Positions 8,370 to 17,792 of a stretch of DNA of 64,000 nucleotides are shown here, in pieces (the first letter of the stretch is position 1; each line of letters opens with the position of its first letter). The notes below the pieces were generated by a model. It saw nothing but the letters and a program-made list of their open reading frames with translations, ran no database searches and was not told the DNA's origin. Both the position numbers and the translations under genes were made by a program. Source of the DNA: UBA1672 sp964352375 (GTDB taxonomy: Bacteria > Pseudomonadota > Alphaproteobacteria > Micavibrionales > Micavibrionaceae); NCBI GenBank assembly GCA_964352375.1, contig CAYGSA010000002.1, positions 1-64,000 of the forward strand, written 5' to 3'.

Positions 8370-10024
8370 TGCGTGAAATCTTCAAAAAGAATGAGCTTTA
8401 TTTTGTTCCATTAGGTGGGAGTGAAGAGTTTGGAATGAATTTGAATCTTTACGTGAATGATGGGCAGTTTTTGGCTATCGATTGCGGGATGGGGTTTGCG
8501 GATGAACGGTATCCGGGGATTGATTTGTTGCTTCCTGATCCTTGGTTATTGGCGGAGAATAAAGACAAGTTGGCGGGGCTGGTTATTACGCATGCGCATG
8601 AAGATCACATTGGCGCCGTGGCGCGGCTTTATGAACGATTGGCTTGCCCGATTTATACGTGCGCTTTTACTGCGGTGGTTTTGCATCGTAAGTTAGAGGA
8701 AGAAGGGATACGGCATGCGCCCGTGCATGTGATCAAGCCGCGTAAAGATTTGAAGATCGGGAATTATACGGTTCAGTTTATTCCTGTTTCCCATTCTGTT
8801 CCTGATAGTTGTTCCGTTGTTGTCAAGACGGGGCATGGGACTGTTTTGCATAGCGGTGATTGGAATTTAGATGCCGCGCCTGTTGTTGGCGAGAAGACGC
8901 AAGCCGAGGATTTTCAGAAGATTGGAGAGCAGGGTGTTTTAGCTTATGTCGGAGACTCTACGAATGCGCAAACGGATGGTTTTGCGGGTTCTGAATCTGA
9001 CGTTGCGGTTGGGCTTGTAAAAGAATTTGAGCAGCATAAGGGTAAGATTGCGGTGACGTTGTTTGCCTCTAATGTGGGGAGGCTCGTCAGTGTAGCCCGT
9101 GCGGCGGAAAAAGTCGGGCGCAGTGTTGTTTTGGTAGGGCGTTCTCTGCATAACATGGCTGGTGCGGCTTATCATTGTGGTTATATGGATGGTGTGCCTG
9201 ATTTTGTTGATGCGGGTGATATTGGGCAAATTGCTGATGAGAATATTGTGCTGGTTTTGACGGGATCGCAGGGTGAAAGCCGCGCGGCTTTGGCGCGGGT
9301 GGCGCGGGGGGACTCGCGGGATATTTCACTTGGTCGGGGAGATACTGTTATTTTTTCGGCGCGCGCTATTCCAGGCAATGAGCGGGCGATTAATGCGGTA
9401 AAGAATAATTTGAGCGCCGCGGGTGTTCAGATTGTTTCTCCGTCTGATACGAAAAATCTTATTCATATTTCAGGACATCCGTGCCGCGCCGAAATTACGC
9501 AGATGTTACAATGGGTTAAGCCATCTTGTGTTATTCCTGTGCATGGTGAGCGGATGCAGCTGGATGCGCAGGCGGCTTTGGCGGAAGAATGCCAAGTGAA
9601 CCACGTGATTGTGCCTAATAACGGGTCAGTGATCCGACTTGCGCCTGGTGCGCCGAAGGTTGTGGATCATGTGGAGACGGGCGTTTTGGCGGTGGATCAG
9701 CGGCGAATTATTCCTGTGACCCATCAATCAATCACGGCGCGGCGCAAATTGCAGTATTCAGGCGCGGTTCATGTTTCCTTGGTGTTGGACGAGGATTATG
9801 CGATTTTGGGAGATATTCGTATTGATACTGTTGGTCTGAGTTGTAATCGGCATGATGATTGCATAGTTGATGATATTGAACGCCATATTTTAGGTGTTCT
9901 TGATGATTGTGATGAAGAGGCGGCGGATGATATTGCAGAAGATGTACGAAGATCGGTTAACCGTTATATTAAAAATGAATTGGGAATTAAGCCCAAAACG
10001 AACGTCCATGTGATGATTGTATAA
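8369..10024 (+). CDS. rnj: Ribonuclease J
   Basis: Metallo-beta-lactamase/beta-CASP nuclease with 5'-3' exo- and endonuclease activity in RNA processing, 551 aa. The zinc-binding HAHEDH motif is at residues 75-80, with His142 and Asp164 (HSGDWNLD) as further metal ligands. The beta-CASP part includes the ISGHPCRAE motif near residue 367, followed by a C-terminal domain. Alphaproteobacteria commonly carry one RNase J gene at this place, alongside RNase E. The TAATG overlap with coaX suggests coupled translation. Confidence 0.94.
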   Translation: MREIFKKNELYFVPLGGSEEFGMNLNLYVNDGQFLAIDCGMGFADERYPGIDLLLPDPWLLAENKDKLAGLVITHAHEDHIGAVARLYERLACPIYTCAFTAVVLHRKLEEEGIRHAPVHVIKPRKDLKIGNYTVQFIPVSHSVPDSCSVVVKTGHGTVLHSGDWNLDAAPVVGEKTQAEDFQKIGEQGVLAYVGDSTNAQTDGFAGSESDVAVGLVKEFEQHKGKIAVTLFASNVGRLVSVARAAEKVGRSVVLVGRSLHNMAGAAYHCGYMDGVPDFVDAGDIGQIADENIVLVLTGSQGESRAALARVARGDSRDISLGRGDTVIFSARAIPGNERAINAVKNNLSAAGVQIVSPSDTKNLIHISGHPCRAEITQMLQWVKPSCVIPVHGERMQLDAQAALAEECQVNHVIVPNNGSVIRLAPGAPKVVDHVETGVLAVDQRRIIPVTHQSITARRKLQYSGAVHVSLVLDEDYAILGDIRIDTVGLSCNRHDDCIVDDIERHILGVLDDCDEEAADDIAEDVRRSVNRYIKNELGIKPKTNVHVMIV

Positions 10025-10033
10025 GGAAAGATT

Positions 10034-10294
10034 ATGAGTTTAGTGTCAGGTATTGTCGTTTTTGTAATGATTTGGTGGACGGTCATTTTTTGTGTACTTC
10101 CGATTGGCTTGTCACGGACACAAGAGGAGGCCAAAGACGGAGAATACATTGCTCCGGGGGCGCCAAGCCATGTTAATATGAAGCAAAAAGTTGCTTTGAC
10201 GACGGTTATTTCAATTGTGCTTTGGGGGGCTGTTTACATTTTTATTGAGAGTGGAATTATAAACTTTCGAGAGCTGGCGGATGCTTATTCTTAG
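10034..10294 (+). CDS. DUF1467 family small membrane protein
   Basis: 86-aa protein with two transmembrane helices (about residues 4-25 and 52-74). Between them is a short loop containing RTQEEAKDGEYIAPGAPSHVNMKQK; the PGAPxxPxxKxK-like pattern after the first helix is typical of DUF1467 proteins. The function is unknown. It commonly precedes proS in alphaproteobacteria, as it nearly does here. Its 3' end overlaps the next gene by 14 bases. Confidence 0.85.
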   Translation: MSLVSGIVVFVMIWWTVIFCVLPIGLSRTQEEAKDGEYIAPGAPSHVNMKQKVALTTVISIVLWGAVYIFIESGIINFRELADAYS

Positions 10295-10769
10295 GCTTGT
10301 CACAGTCTTTTTGTTGATATCTTTGCCAGCGATCGCAAATGAAGATGTGCCTGATTTTAATGTTTTGTGCAAGTATCTGAATAAATCTAAGCCCAGTATT
10401 GGACTTAAACCTGTTGTTTCGGCGGATTATGTCGCTGGTGTTGATGTATATGGTCATGACGTTGTGTCGGCTGATGTTCATGGCTCTGCAAAATCTTTTT
10501 TGAATGATCCTCTTATTATTCCTATTCAACTGGATTTATTAGAACGGGCGGGGCTTGATTTGCCTGAGGGGCTATTTTCGGATGCTGTGCTTGGGGATGT
10601 TAAACTATATGCGGATGGGCGTATTATTCTTGGGGATGAGGATATCTCTGATCAAACGCGCAGTTTTTGTGACGCTCAAAAAAGCGGAGTGCAACGCGAT
10701 CAAGAGCATGGACAAAAAGAGCGTGATCCACTACCCTCTACCGACAAAATTGAAGGCCAATATCCTTAA
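10281..10769 (+). CDS. Hypothetical secreted protein
   Basis: 162-aa protein with a clear N-terminal signal peptide (hydrophobic core LILRLVTVFLLISLPAIA, likely cleavage near residue 19-20), so probably periplasmic. The mature part has no motif I can assign to a known enzyme. It holds two cysteines (CKYLNKSK and FCDAQK) that could form a disulfide, and a segment DYVAGVDVYGHDVVSADVHG that may be a conserved core. The C-terminal ~25 residues are hydrophilic and look disordered. It starts inside the DUF1467 gene and ends 17 bases before proS, so it belongs to the same transcript. Confidence 0.75.
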   Translation: MLILRLVTVFLLISLPAIANEDVPDFNVLCKYLNKSKPSIGLKPVVSADYVAGVDVYGHDVVSADVHGSAKSFLNDPLIIPIQLDLLERAGLDLPEGLFSDAVLGDVKLYADGRIILGDEDISDQTRSFCDAQKSGVQRDQEHGQKERDPLPSTDKIEGQYP

Positions 10770-10786
10770 ACTTTAAAGGACATTTT

Positions 10787-12235
10787 ATGAGTAAAAAACA
10801 ACGTACTGCGATCACTCCAACGCGCGCGGAAGATTTTCCTGAATGGTATCAACAGGTCATAAAGGCCGCTGATATGGCAGAGAATTCCCCTGTTCGTGGA
10901 TGTATGACAATCAAGCCCTATGGCTTTGCTGTCTGGGAAAATATGCAGGCTATATTTGATAAGCAGCTTAAGGATTATGGTGTTCAGAATGCAAGCTTTC
11001 CGTTACTTATTCCGCTCTCGTTTCTAGAGAAAGAGGCCGAGCATATTGATGGTTTTGCCAAAGAATGTGCGGTTGTTACGCATCACCGCCTTGAAGCTGG
11101 AGAAAGCGGCCTTGTTCCTGCGGGGAAATTGGAAGAGCCTTATGTTATTCGGCCAACGTCTGAGACGATTATTGGTGAGGCGATGTCGCGCTGGATACAG
11201 TCTTATCGTGATTTGCCAATGAAGCTGAACCAGTGGGGGAATGTCCTGAGGTGGGAAATGCGTACGCGTATGTTTTTGCGTACGTCTGAATTTTTTTGGC
11301 ATGAGGGGCATAACGCGTTTGAAACACCTGAGGGGGCGGAGGAAGATTGCCTGACTATTCTTGATATGTATCATAAGTTTTTTGAAGACTATCTTGCGTT
11401 GACGGGACATAAGGGTGTGAAAACACCAGATGAACGTTTTCCGGGTGCGGTTGAGACATATGCATTTGAGTCTATTATGCAGGATGGTAAAGCCTTACAG
11501 GCGGCGACGACACATGATTTGGGGCAAACGTTTTCGAAGAGCTGCGGGATTTCTTTTCAGGGGCGTGATGGCACTGAGCAATTGGCCTATACGACCAGTT
11601 GGGCATTTAGCACGCGTGCGATCGGCGGTATGATTATGACGCATGCTGATGATGATGGCATGGTTATGCCTCCGAGGATTGCACCTCAGCAGGTTGTGAT
11701 TGTGCCGTTTGTTAAAAACATTGACGAAGATGGCGGTGTTTTTGATTTTTGTGATAAAATTGCGGCCGAACTCAAGGCGCAAGATATTCGTGTGCACGTT
11801 GATAAGCGCGACATGCGCACAGGTGAGAAGAAATGGGACTCCGTTAAGAAAGGTATTCCTTTGTGCGTTGAAATTGGAGGTCGTGAAATGGAAAACCGAG
11901 AGGTTACTGTTACGCGTCGTGATATCGGGCAAAATTTAAAAAAGACCATGGGTGTGGATGAATTTGTTGCTAAGGCGCACGGCATGTTAGGTGCTATTCA
12001 CGATTCAATGTTGGAGCGTTCGCGCGGATTTACAAATGATCATACTGTTGATGGAACATCGATTAAGGATATTGATGATTTCTTTAAAGCGGATAAAATT
12101 GGTTTGGTTCGTGTCCCTGTATCTGTTTTAGATGACCCTAAGCTTGAAGAGATTATGAAAGCTTACGCGCTCTCTACGCGTTGTATGCCGTTTGCGGATA
12201 ACGGTGAAAAAGTTCTGATCGGGAAGGCCTATTAA
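10787..12235 (+). CDS. proS: Prolyl-tRNA synthetase, archaeal/eukaryote-like type
   Basis: Charges tRNA-Pro with proline. The 482-aa sequence matches the archaeal/eukaryotic class of ProRS and not the usual bacterial one. It opens with EDFPEWYQQVIKAADMAENS and has SPVRGCMTIKPYGFAVWE near residue 34. IRPTSETI follows, then class II motif 2 as VLRWEMRTRMFLRTSEFFWHEG (split here: RWEMRT at 155-160, FLRTSEFFWHEGH at 163-175). THDLGQTFSK lies near 242 and motif 3 around RAIGGMIMTHADDDGMV near 278. The protein ends in a C-terminal Tyr (GKAY), as that class does. The Cys-rich zinc site usual near the C-terminus is not evident. There is no bacterial INS editing domain between motifs 2 and 3. Confidence 0.93.
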   Translation: MSKKQRTAITPTRAEDFPEWYQQVIKAADMAENSPVRGCMTIKPYGFAVWENMQAIFDKQLKDYGVQNASFPLLIPLSFLEKEAEHIDGFAKECAVVTHHRLEAGESGLVPAGKLEEPYVIRPTSETIIGEAMSRWIQSYRDLPMKLNQWGNVLRWEMRTRMFLRTSEFFWHEGHNAFETPEGAEEDCLTILDMYHKFFEDYLALTGHKGVKTPDERFPGAVETYAFESIMQDGKALQAATTHDLGQTFSKSCGISFQGRDGTEQLAYTTSWAFSTRAIGGMIMTHADDDGMVMPPRIAPQQVVIVPFVKNIDEDGGVFDFCDKIAAELKAQDIRVHVDKRDMRTGEKKWDSVKKGIPLCVEIGGREMENREVTVTRRDIGQNLKKTMGVDEFVAKAHGMLGAIHDSMLERSRGFTNDHTVDGTSIKDIDDFFKADKIGLVRVPVSVLDDPKLEEIMKAYALSTRCMPFADNGEKVLIGKAY

Positions 12236-12238
12236 TTC

Positions 12239-13480
12239 ATGATCTCGCAGTTTGAACGAATGGTGGCGTGGCGGTATTTGCGCTCTAAGAAGGCAGAGGG
12301 GTTTGTTTCCGTTATTGCCGGCTTTTCGTTTGCGGGGATTATGTTGGGCGTGGCGACGCTTATTATTGTCATGAGCGTTATGAATGGTTTTCGTGCCGAA
12401 TTGTTTAGCCGTATTCTTGGGCTTGGTGGGCACATGAATGTCTATTCGCAGGCGGGGGCACTTTATGATTATCAGGCTCTTGCTGATGATGTTTTGAAGA
12501 TTAACGGTGTGCAAGGCGTGACGCCGATTATTGAGGGGCAGACGTTGTTGTCTTATCGTACTTCTGCGACGGGGGTTGTGGTACGGGGGATGTCTAAGGA
12601 GGATTTTCAGTCTCGTGAAACGCTTTTTGGTGGTATAAGGGCGGGCGATATAGACGATTTTGAAGGATTTAAAGTTGGTATTGGAACAGTTTTAGCTCAG
12701 AAATATGGCCTTGGAATTGGTGATCAGGTGACGTTGACATCTCCTGTTTTGAAGACAACGCCTTTTGGCACTGTGCCGACTCAGCGTAAATTTGACATTG
12801 CTCTGATTTTTGATGTTGAAATGTATGAATATAATAGCGGTTTCGTGTTTATGCCCTTGGATGCGGCGCAGAAATTCTTTCAATTTAAGGGTACTGTGAG
12901 TTCGCTTGAGGTGTTTTTGGGCGAGCCTGAGCGACTTGATGATATTCGACGTAATGTGGAACTGCGGATGAATGGGCGTGCAGGTGTTTATGATTGGCGC
13001 GACATGAATAAGAGTTTTTTTAATGCTCTTGAGGTTGAGCGAAATGTCATGTTTTTAATTCTCAGTCTGATTATTTTGGTAGCGGCGTTTAATATAATAT
13101 CTTCGATGATTATGCTGGTGAAAGATAAGGGGCATGATATTGCCATCATGCGTACGATGGGCGCAACGCGGGGGAATATGATGCGTATTTTTATGCTGAC
13201 GGGGGCAAGTATCGGTTTTATCGGAACGATTGTTGGTGCGGCCATCGGGATTGCTTTTGCGATGAATATTGAGACAATCCGTATGTTTTTGGAAAGTTTG
13301 ACAGGCTTTTCCTTATGGGATGCGGAAATTCGCTTTTTGTCTGAAATTCCTGCGAAGATTGACTGGGAAGAGGTCTTAGGGGTTCTTGGCATGGCGTTTG
13401 CGCTTTCAATTTTGGCGACGCTTTATCCTGCTTGGCGCGCGGCGCGACTTGATCCTGTGGAGGCATTGCGGTACGAATGA
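12239..13480 (+). CDS. lolC: Lipoprotein-releasing ABC transporter permease LolC/LolE
   Basis: Inner-membrane permease that, with LolD, releases mature lipoproteins from the inner membrane for LolA. The 413 aa contain one N-terminal transmembrane helix (residues ~22-46, AGFSFAGIMLGVATLIIVMSVMNGF), a large periplasmic MacB-like domain, and three C-terminal helices. It ends ATLYPAWRAARLDPVEALRYE, the typical LolC/E tail. Many alphaproteobacteria have a single permease here (LolF-like) in place of separate C and E. The stop overlaps the lolD start (ATGA). Confidence 0.95.
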   Translation: MISQFERMVAWRYLRSKKAEGFVSVIAGFSFAGIMLGVATLIIVMSVMNGFRAELFSRILGLGGHMNVYSQAGALYDYQALADDVLKINGVQGVTPIIEGQTLLSYRTSATGVVVRGMSKEDFQSRETLFGGIRAGDIDDFEGFKVGIGTVLAQKYGLGIGDQVTLTSPVLKTTPFGTVPTQRKFDIALIFDVEMYEYNSGFVFMPLDAAQKFFQFKGTVSSLEVFLGEPERLDDIRRNVELRMNGRAGVYDWRDMNKSFFNALEVERNVMFLILSLIILVAAFNIISSMIMLVKDKGHDIAIMRTMGATRGNMMRIFMLTGASIGFIGTIVGAAIGIAFAMNIETIRMFLESLTGFSLWDAEIRFLSEIPAKIDWEEVLGVLGMAFALSILATLYPAWRAARLDPVEALRYE

Positions 13481-14364
13481 GCTCTGTTTTCCTTAGTGAT
13501 GTTTTCAAGAAATCCAGCTTTATCAGCTCTATGCACAACAGGGCGGATTATTTTATTCCTGCGCCTGGTATGGAAGATGATCGGTATGCCGAAGACGATA
13601 TCCCGTCTGATCTTGATTTTGACGAGCCGCTGGAAGATGATCTTTTTGATGAAGATACTATTCCTGACGCCTTGAAGGGTGAGGAGGGGCGCTTGCTGCT
13701 TTCTGTCCGAGGCTTGACGAAGGTTTATAAGCAGGGATCGAATACGCTTAATATCTTGAATAATGTAGACTTGCGGATTTATTCGGGTGAGATTGCTGCG
13801 CTTGTTGGGCCGAGTGGGTCAGGCAAGTCGACTTTATTGCATATTTTGGGGCTTTTGGACTCTCCGACCTCTGGGCAGGTGATGATGGAAGATAAGGATA
13901 TTTCTAAGCTTTCTGATCGTGTTCGAACGAAATTGCGGAATGAGCATATTGGTTTTGTGTATCAGTTTCATCACCTTTTGCCCGAGTTTACGGCGCTTGA
14001 AAATGTTGCTTTGCCTAAGGTTATTGGCGGTAGAAGTGTTAAGGATTCTAAAGATATGGCTGTTGATATACTGGAGCAAATGGGGCTAAAGCATCGTTTG
14101 AGCCATAGGCCAGCGACGTTGTCAGGTGGAGAGCAACAACGTGTGGCGATTGCGCGAGCGTTAATGAACAATCCTACATTGCTGTTTGCCGATGAGCCGA
14201 CGGGGAATTTAGACCCTGAAACATCGGCCGAGGTGTTTGATATTTTACTGAGTCATGTCCGAAAGCGCGGCATCGGCGCCTTGATTGCGACGCATAATAT
14301 GGAGCTTGCGGGTCAGATGGATCGCGTCTTAGAAGTTAAATCTGGTCGTATTTTGCCGTTTTAA
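13477..14364 (+). CDS. lolD: Lipoprotein-releasing ABC transporter ATP-binding protein with acidic N-terminal extension
   Basis: ATPase that powers lipoprotein release with LolC. The ABC domain starts near residue 73 (RLLLSVRGLTKVY). It has Walker A GPSGSGKST at 111-119, the signature LSGGEQQRVAIARAL, Walker B LLFADEP and the switch His in IATHN. The total is 295 aa against about 225-235 for usual LolD. The extra ~72 residues have a basic/Ser start and then a strongly acidic stretch (residues 33-70 hold about 19 Asp/Glu). The ATGA overlap with lolC supports the long start; internal ATGs at residues 19 and 32 are possible alternatives. Confidence 0.93.
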   Translation: MSSVFLSDVFKKSSFISSMHNRADYFIPAPGMEDDRYAEDDIPSDLDFDEPLEDDLFDEDTIPDALKGEEGRLLLSVRGLTKVYKQGSNTLNILNNVDLRIYSGEIAALVGPSGSGKSTLLHILGLLDSPTSGQVMMEDKDISKLSDRVRTKLRNEHIGFVYQFHHLLPEFTALENVALPKVIGGRSVKDSKDMAVDILEQMGLKHRLSHRPATLSGGEQQRVAIARALMNNPTLLFADEPTGNLDPETSAEVFDILLSHVRKRGIGALIATHNMELAGQMDRVLEVKSGRILPF

Positions 14365-14393
14365 ACTTTAGTCATCTCTGATAGTCTTTTCTC

Positions 14394-17300
14394 ATGTCAA
14401 AGACGTTTGTTCATCTTCATGTGCATTCCGCATATTCGCTTGCGGAAGGGGCAATCAAGATTAAAGATCTTGTGCAATTGTGCCTTAAGCGCAAGATGCC
14501 TGCAGTCGCGGTGACGGACACGAATAATATGTTTGGCGCGATGGAGTTTGCGCTTGAGGCCTCTAAGTGTGGTGTCCAGCCAATTTTGGGATGTCAAATT
14601 TTGCTTGAGGGGCGGCAGGCTGTTTTGCTTGTGCAGAATGAGGCTGGTTATCAAAATATATGTAAGGTGATTTCTGCGGCTTATATGGATGGTGATACGG
14701 TGGATGTTCCGTTTGACCATTTGGCAGGCCATTCAGACGGTTTGATTTGTTTGAGTGGTGGTTTGTCCGGTTCGATTGCGCAGCATCTTTTACACGGGCA
14801 GGCGGAAAAAGCCGAGGCTGAGGTTCTTAAACTCAAGGGGCTTTTTGGGGATCGCTTTTATATCGAGCTTCAGCGCCATGATCTGCCTGATGAGGATAGG
14901 GTAGAAGCCGCGCAGATTGATCTGGCGTATAAACATGATGTGCCGCTGGTTGCGACAAACGATTGTTATTTTAAAGATCGAGCTGCGCATGAGGCGCATG
15001 ATGCGCTTCTCTGTATTGCAGAGGGGCGTTATGTGAGTGAGGAAAATCGTCGTAAAGTCACGCCAGAACATTCGTTTAAGTCAGGTGAGGAAATGACTCA
15101 TCTTTTTGCTGATCTGCCCGAAGCCATAGCAAATACGGTTGTGATTGCGCAGCGTTGTTCTTTCTTGTTGATGCCAATTGACCCTTTACTGCCGCCGTTT
15201 GAGACGGAGAGCAAACGCCCCGAGTCTGAGGAGTTGGCTGCGCAGGTTAAAGAAGGGCTGCAGTGGCGTCTTGATCACTTTGTAAAAGATCGACGTGAGC
15301 ATCAGCTGTATTGGGATCGGATGGATTTTGAACTGAATGTGATTAATCAGATGGGCTTTCCAGGCTACTTTTTGATTTGTTCGGATTTTATAAAATGGGC
15401 GAAAGATAAAAATATTCCTGTAGGGCCAGGACGAGGATCTGGTGCGGGGTCTGTGGTTGCTTGGGCGCTTAAGATTACTGATCTTGACCCGTTGGAGTTT
15501 GGATTGCTGTTTGAGCGTTTCTTGAATCCTGAACGTGTTTCGATGCCTGACTTTGACGTTGATTTTTGCCAAGATCGGCGCGATGAGGTTATTCGTTATG
15601 TGCAGGACCGTTACGGGCACGATCATGTGGCGCAGATTATTACGTTTGGTAAGTTGCAGGCGCGGGCGGTTGTGCGTGATGTTGGGCGTGTGTTGCAGAT
15701 GCCTTATGGGCAGGTTGATCGCATTGCTAAATTAATCCCTAATAATCCTGCGAACCCGATGACATTGCAGGAGGCGCTTAACGCGGACGCGGATTTACGG
15801 GCGGAGCGGAATAAGGATGAGACGCAGGGGAAATTGATTGATATCGCTTTGCAGTTGGAGGGGCTTTATCGTCATGCCTCGACGCATGCTGCGGGTTTGG
15901 TCATTGGAGATCGGCCACTAGATCAGCTTTTACCTCTGTATCGTGATCCGCGCTCTGACATGCCTGTGACGCAGTTTAACATGAAATATGTTGAGAGTAC
16001 GGGGCTTGTGAAGTTTGACTTTTTGGGCCTAAAGACAATGACTGTTGTCCAAAAAGGCTTGGAGCTTGTGAACGCGAAAGCAGATCAAGAGATTGAGTTG
16101 CTTGATATTCCTTTGGATGATGTGAAATCATATGAGCTTATGGCGCGAGGGGATACGGTTGGGGTGTTCCAATTGGAAAGTGCAGGCATGCGGGATACAC
16201 TTAAGAAGGTGAAACCAGACAGATTTGAGGATATTATCGCGCTTGTCTCGCTTTATCGGCCTGGGCCGATGGATAATATCCCGCTTTATGTTGACGTAAA
16301 AGAGCAGCGCAAAGAGCCTGATTATATGCATCCGATTTTGCAGCCGTTCCTTGAGGAAACTTACGGCATTATGATTTACCAGGAGCAGGTTATGCAGGCG
16401 GCACAGGAGCTTGCTGGCTATACGCTTGGGGGTGCGGACTTGCTTCGGCGGGCGATGGGTAAGAAGATTAAAGCCGAGATGGATGAGCAACGGGCGATGT
16501 TCGTTGATGGCGCAGCGGAACATCATCAGGTTCCTGAAAAGCAATCGAGTGAAATTTTTGATCAGATTGCCGCGTTTGCTGGCTATGGTTTTAATAAATC
16601 TCATGCGGCGGCTTATGCGTTGATAGCATATTGGACGGCGTGGTTGAAGGCTAATCATCCGCTTGAGTTTATGGCGGCGTCGATGACGCTTGACCTTGGG
16701 AATACAGATAAGCTGAGCATCTTTAAGCAAGATATGGATCGTATGGGGCTTGATCTTCTTACGCCTGATGTGAACGCATCGGAGCCTGATTTCAAAGTTG
16801 AAGGGCAGGCGGTGCGGTATGCGTTGGCGGCGCTTAAGGGTGTGGGTGAGGATGCGATGGGGCGGATGATTATGGAACGTTGCGCCAATGGCCCTTATAA
16901 GGATTTGCAAGATTTTGCGAAGAGGCTTGATCCGAAAACGATGAACCGCCGTCAGTTTGAGCGGATGATTTGTGCGGGGGTGTTTGATTCCCTCCATGAG
17001 AACCGCGCGCAACTTAAAGATGGGTCGGATTTGATTTTGCGCTATGCGCAAAGTTTGCAGCAAGAGCGTGAGTCGGGGCAGGTGAGTTTATTTGGCGGCG
17101 GGGAGTCTGAGGATTTGGGGATGCCTGTTTTGCCTGACGTAAAAAACTGGACGCCGCTTGATAAGCTTGCTTATGAATTTGAGGCTGTTGGGTTTTATCT
17201 TTCGGCGCATCCGCTTGATACGCGCGCGCAGCAGTTTGAGCGAATGAATATCAAGGATTTGCGTTACGTCGAGCAGGATATTCAATCAAAAGGCGCGGCG

Positions 17301-17780
17301 GTGTATCAAATGGCTGGGGTTTTGCTCAAGAAGCAGGAGAAGATGTCGCAAAAGGGGAGCAAATATGCGTTTTTGCAGCTTTCTGACCCCTCTGGGATTT
17401 TTGAGGTGACGATCTTTTCTGAGACTTTGAATGCGGCGCGGGAGTATCTTGAGCCAGGGACGGCGCTGCTTGTGCATGTGGAGGTTGAGACCAAAGAAGA
17501 TCAAATGCGGATGACGTCTTCGAAGGTGCAGCCGCTTGAACTTGCGTTGGATGGGAAGATTAGCGAGATTTATATTCATCTTAATGTCGCAGATCCTGCG
17601 AAAAAGATCAAAGAATTCCTCGATATTGAAGGGAAGGGGCGTTCAAAAATTAAAGTCTTTGCACATGTGAATGATAATGAAGTTGCGCAGATTGAAATTC
17701 CTGGGCTGTGGAGTTTGAGTTCTCAGGCGCGGAATATTATTCGCGGCGAAGATGGGGTGATTGAAATATCGGAGCTTTAG
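14394..17780 (+). CDS. dnaE: DNA polymerase III alpha subunit
   Basis: Replicative polymerase, 1128 aa, of the DnaE1 type. The N-terminal PHP domain begins FVHLHVHSAYSLAEGA. The C-family polymerase core has the metal-binding PDFDVDF (residues 385-391) followed by RRDEVIRYV, and the fingers region includes GYGFNKSHAAAYA. A beta-clamp-binding motif QVSLF is at 896-900, followed by an OB-fold region (KGSKYAFLQLSDPSG). There is no exonuclease insertion, as expected for DnaE. I see no strong Shine-Dalgarno before the ATG, so initiation may be weak. It is the last gene before the rpsB promoter. Confidence 0.97.
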   Translation: MSKTFVHLHVHSAYSLAEGAIKIKDLVQLCLKRKMPAVAVTDTNNMFGAMEFALEASKCGVQPILGCQILLEGRQAVLLVQNEAGYQNICKVISAAYMDGDTVDVPFDHLAGHSDGLICLSGGLSGSIAQHLLHGQAEKAEAEVLKLKGLFGDRFYIELQRHDLPDEDRVEAAQIDLAYKHDVPLVATNDCYFKDRAAHEAHDALLCIAEGRYVSEENRRKVTPEHSFKSGEEMTHLFADLPEAIANTVVIAQRCSFLLMPIDPLLPPFETESKRPESEELAAQVKEGLQWRLDHFVKDRREHQLYWDRMDFELNVINQMGFPGYFLICSDFIKWAKDKNIPVGPGRGSGAGSVVAWALKITDLDPLEFGLLFERFLNPERVSMPDFDVDFCQDRRDEVIRYVQDRYGHDHVAQIITFGKLQARAVVRDVGRVLQMPYGQVDRIAKLIPNNPANPMTLQEALNADADLRAERNKDETQGKLIDIALQLEGLYRHASTHAAGLVIGDRPLDQLLPLYRDPRSDMPVTQFNMKYVESTGLVKFDFLGLKTMTVVQKGLELVNAKADQEIELLDIPLDDVKSYELMARGDTVGVFQLESAGMRDTLKKVKPDRFEDIIALVSLYRPGPMDNIPLYVDVKEQRKEPDYMHPILQPFLEETYGIMIYQEQVMQAAQELAGYTLGGADLLRRAMGKKIKAEMDEQRAMFVDGAAEHHQVPEKQSSEIFDQIAAFAGYGFNKSHAAAYALIAYWTAWLKANHPLEFMAASMTLDLGNTDKLSIFKQDMDRMGLDLLTPDVNASEPDFKVEGQAVRYALAALKGVGEDAMGRMIMERCANGPYKDLQDFAKRLDPKTMNRRQFERMICAGVFDSLHENRAQLKDGSDLILRYAQSLQQERESGQVSLFGGGESEDLGMPVLPDVKNWTPLDKLAYEFEAVGFYLSAHPLDTRAQQFERMNIKDLRYVEQDIQSKGAAVYQMAGVLLKKQEKMSQKGSKYAFLQLSDPSGIFEVTIFSETLNAAREYLEPGTALLVHVEVETKEDQMRMTSSKVQPLELALDGKISEIYIHLNVADPAKKIKEFLDIEGKGRSKIKVFAHVNDNEVAQIEIPGLWSLSSQARNIIRGEDGVIEISEL

Positions 17781-17792
17781 GGCAGTTTTTCC

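Noticed and set aside
16128..17063. 311-codon open frame on the minus strand within dnaE
   Set aside because: Its product is very rich in Arg, His, Ile and Lys with no recognisable fold, and it lies fully opposite a conserved polymerase sequence. It is a by-product of codon bias in dnaE.
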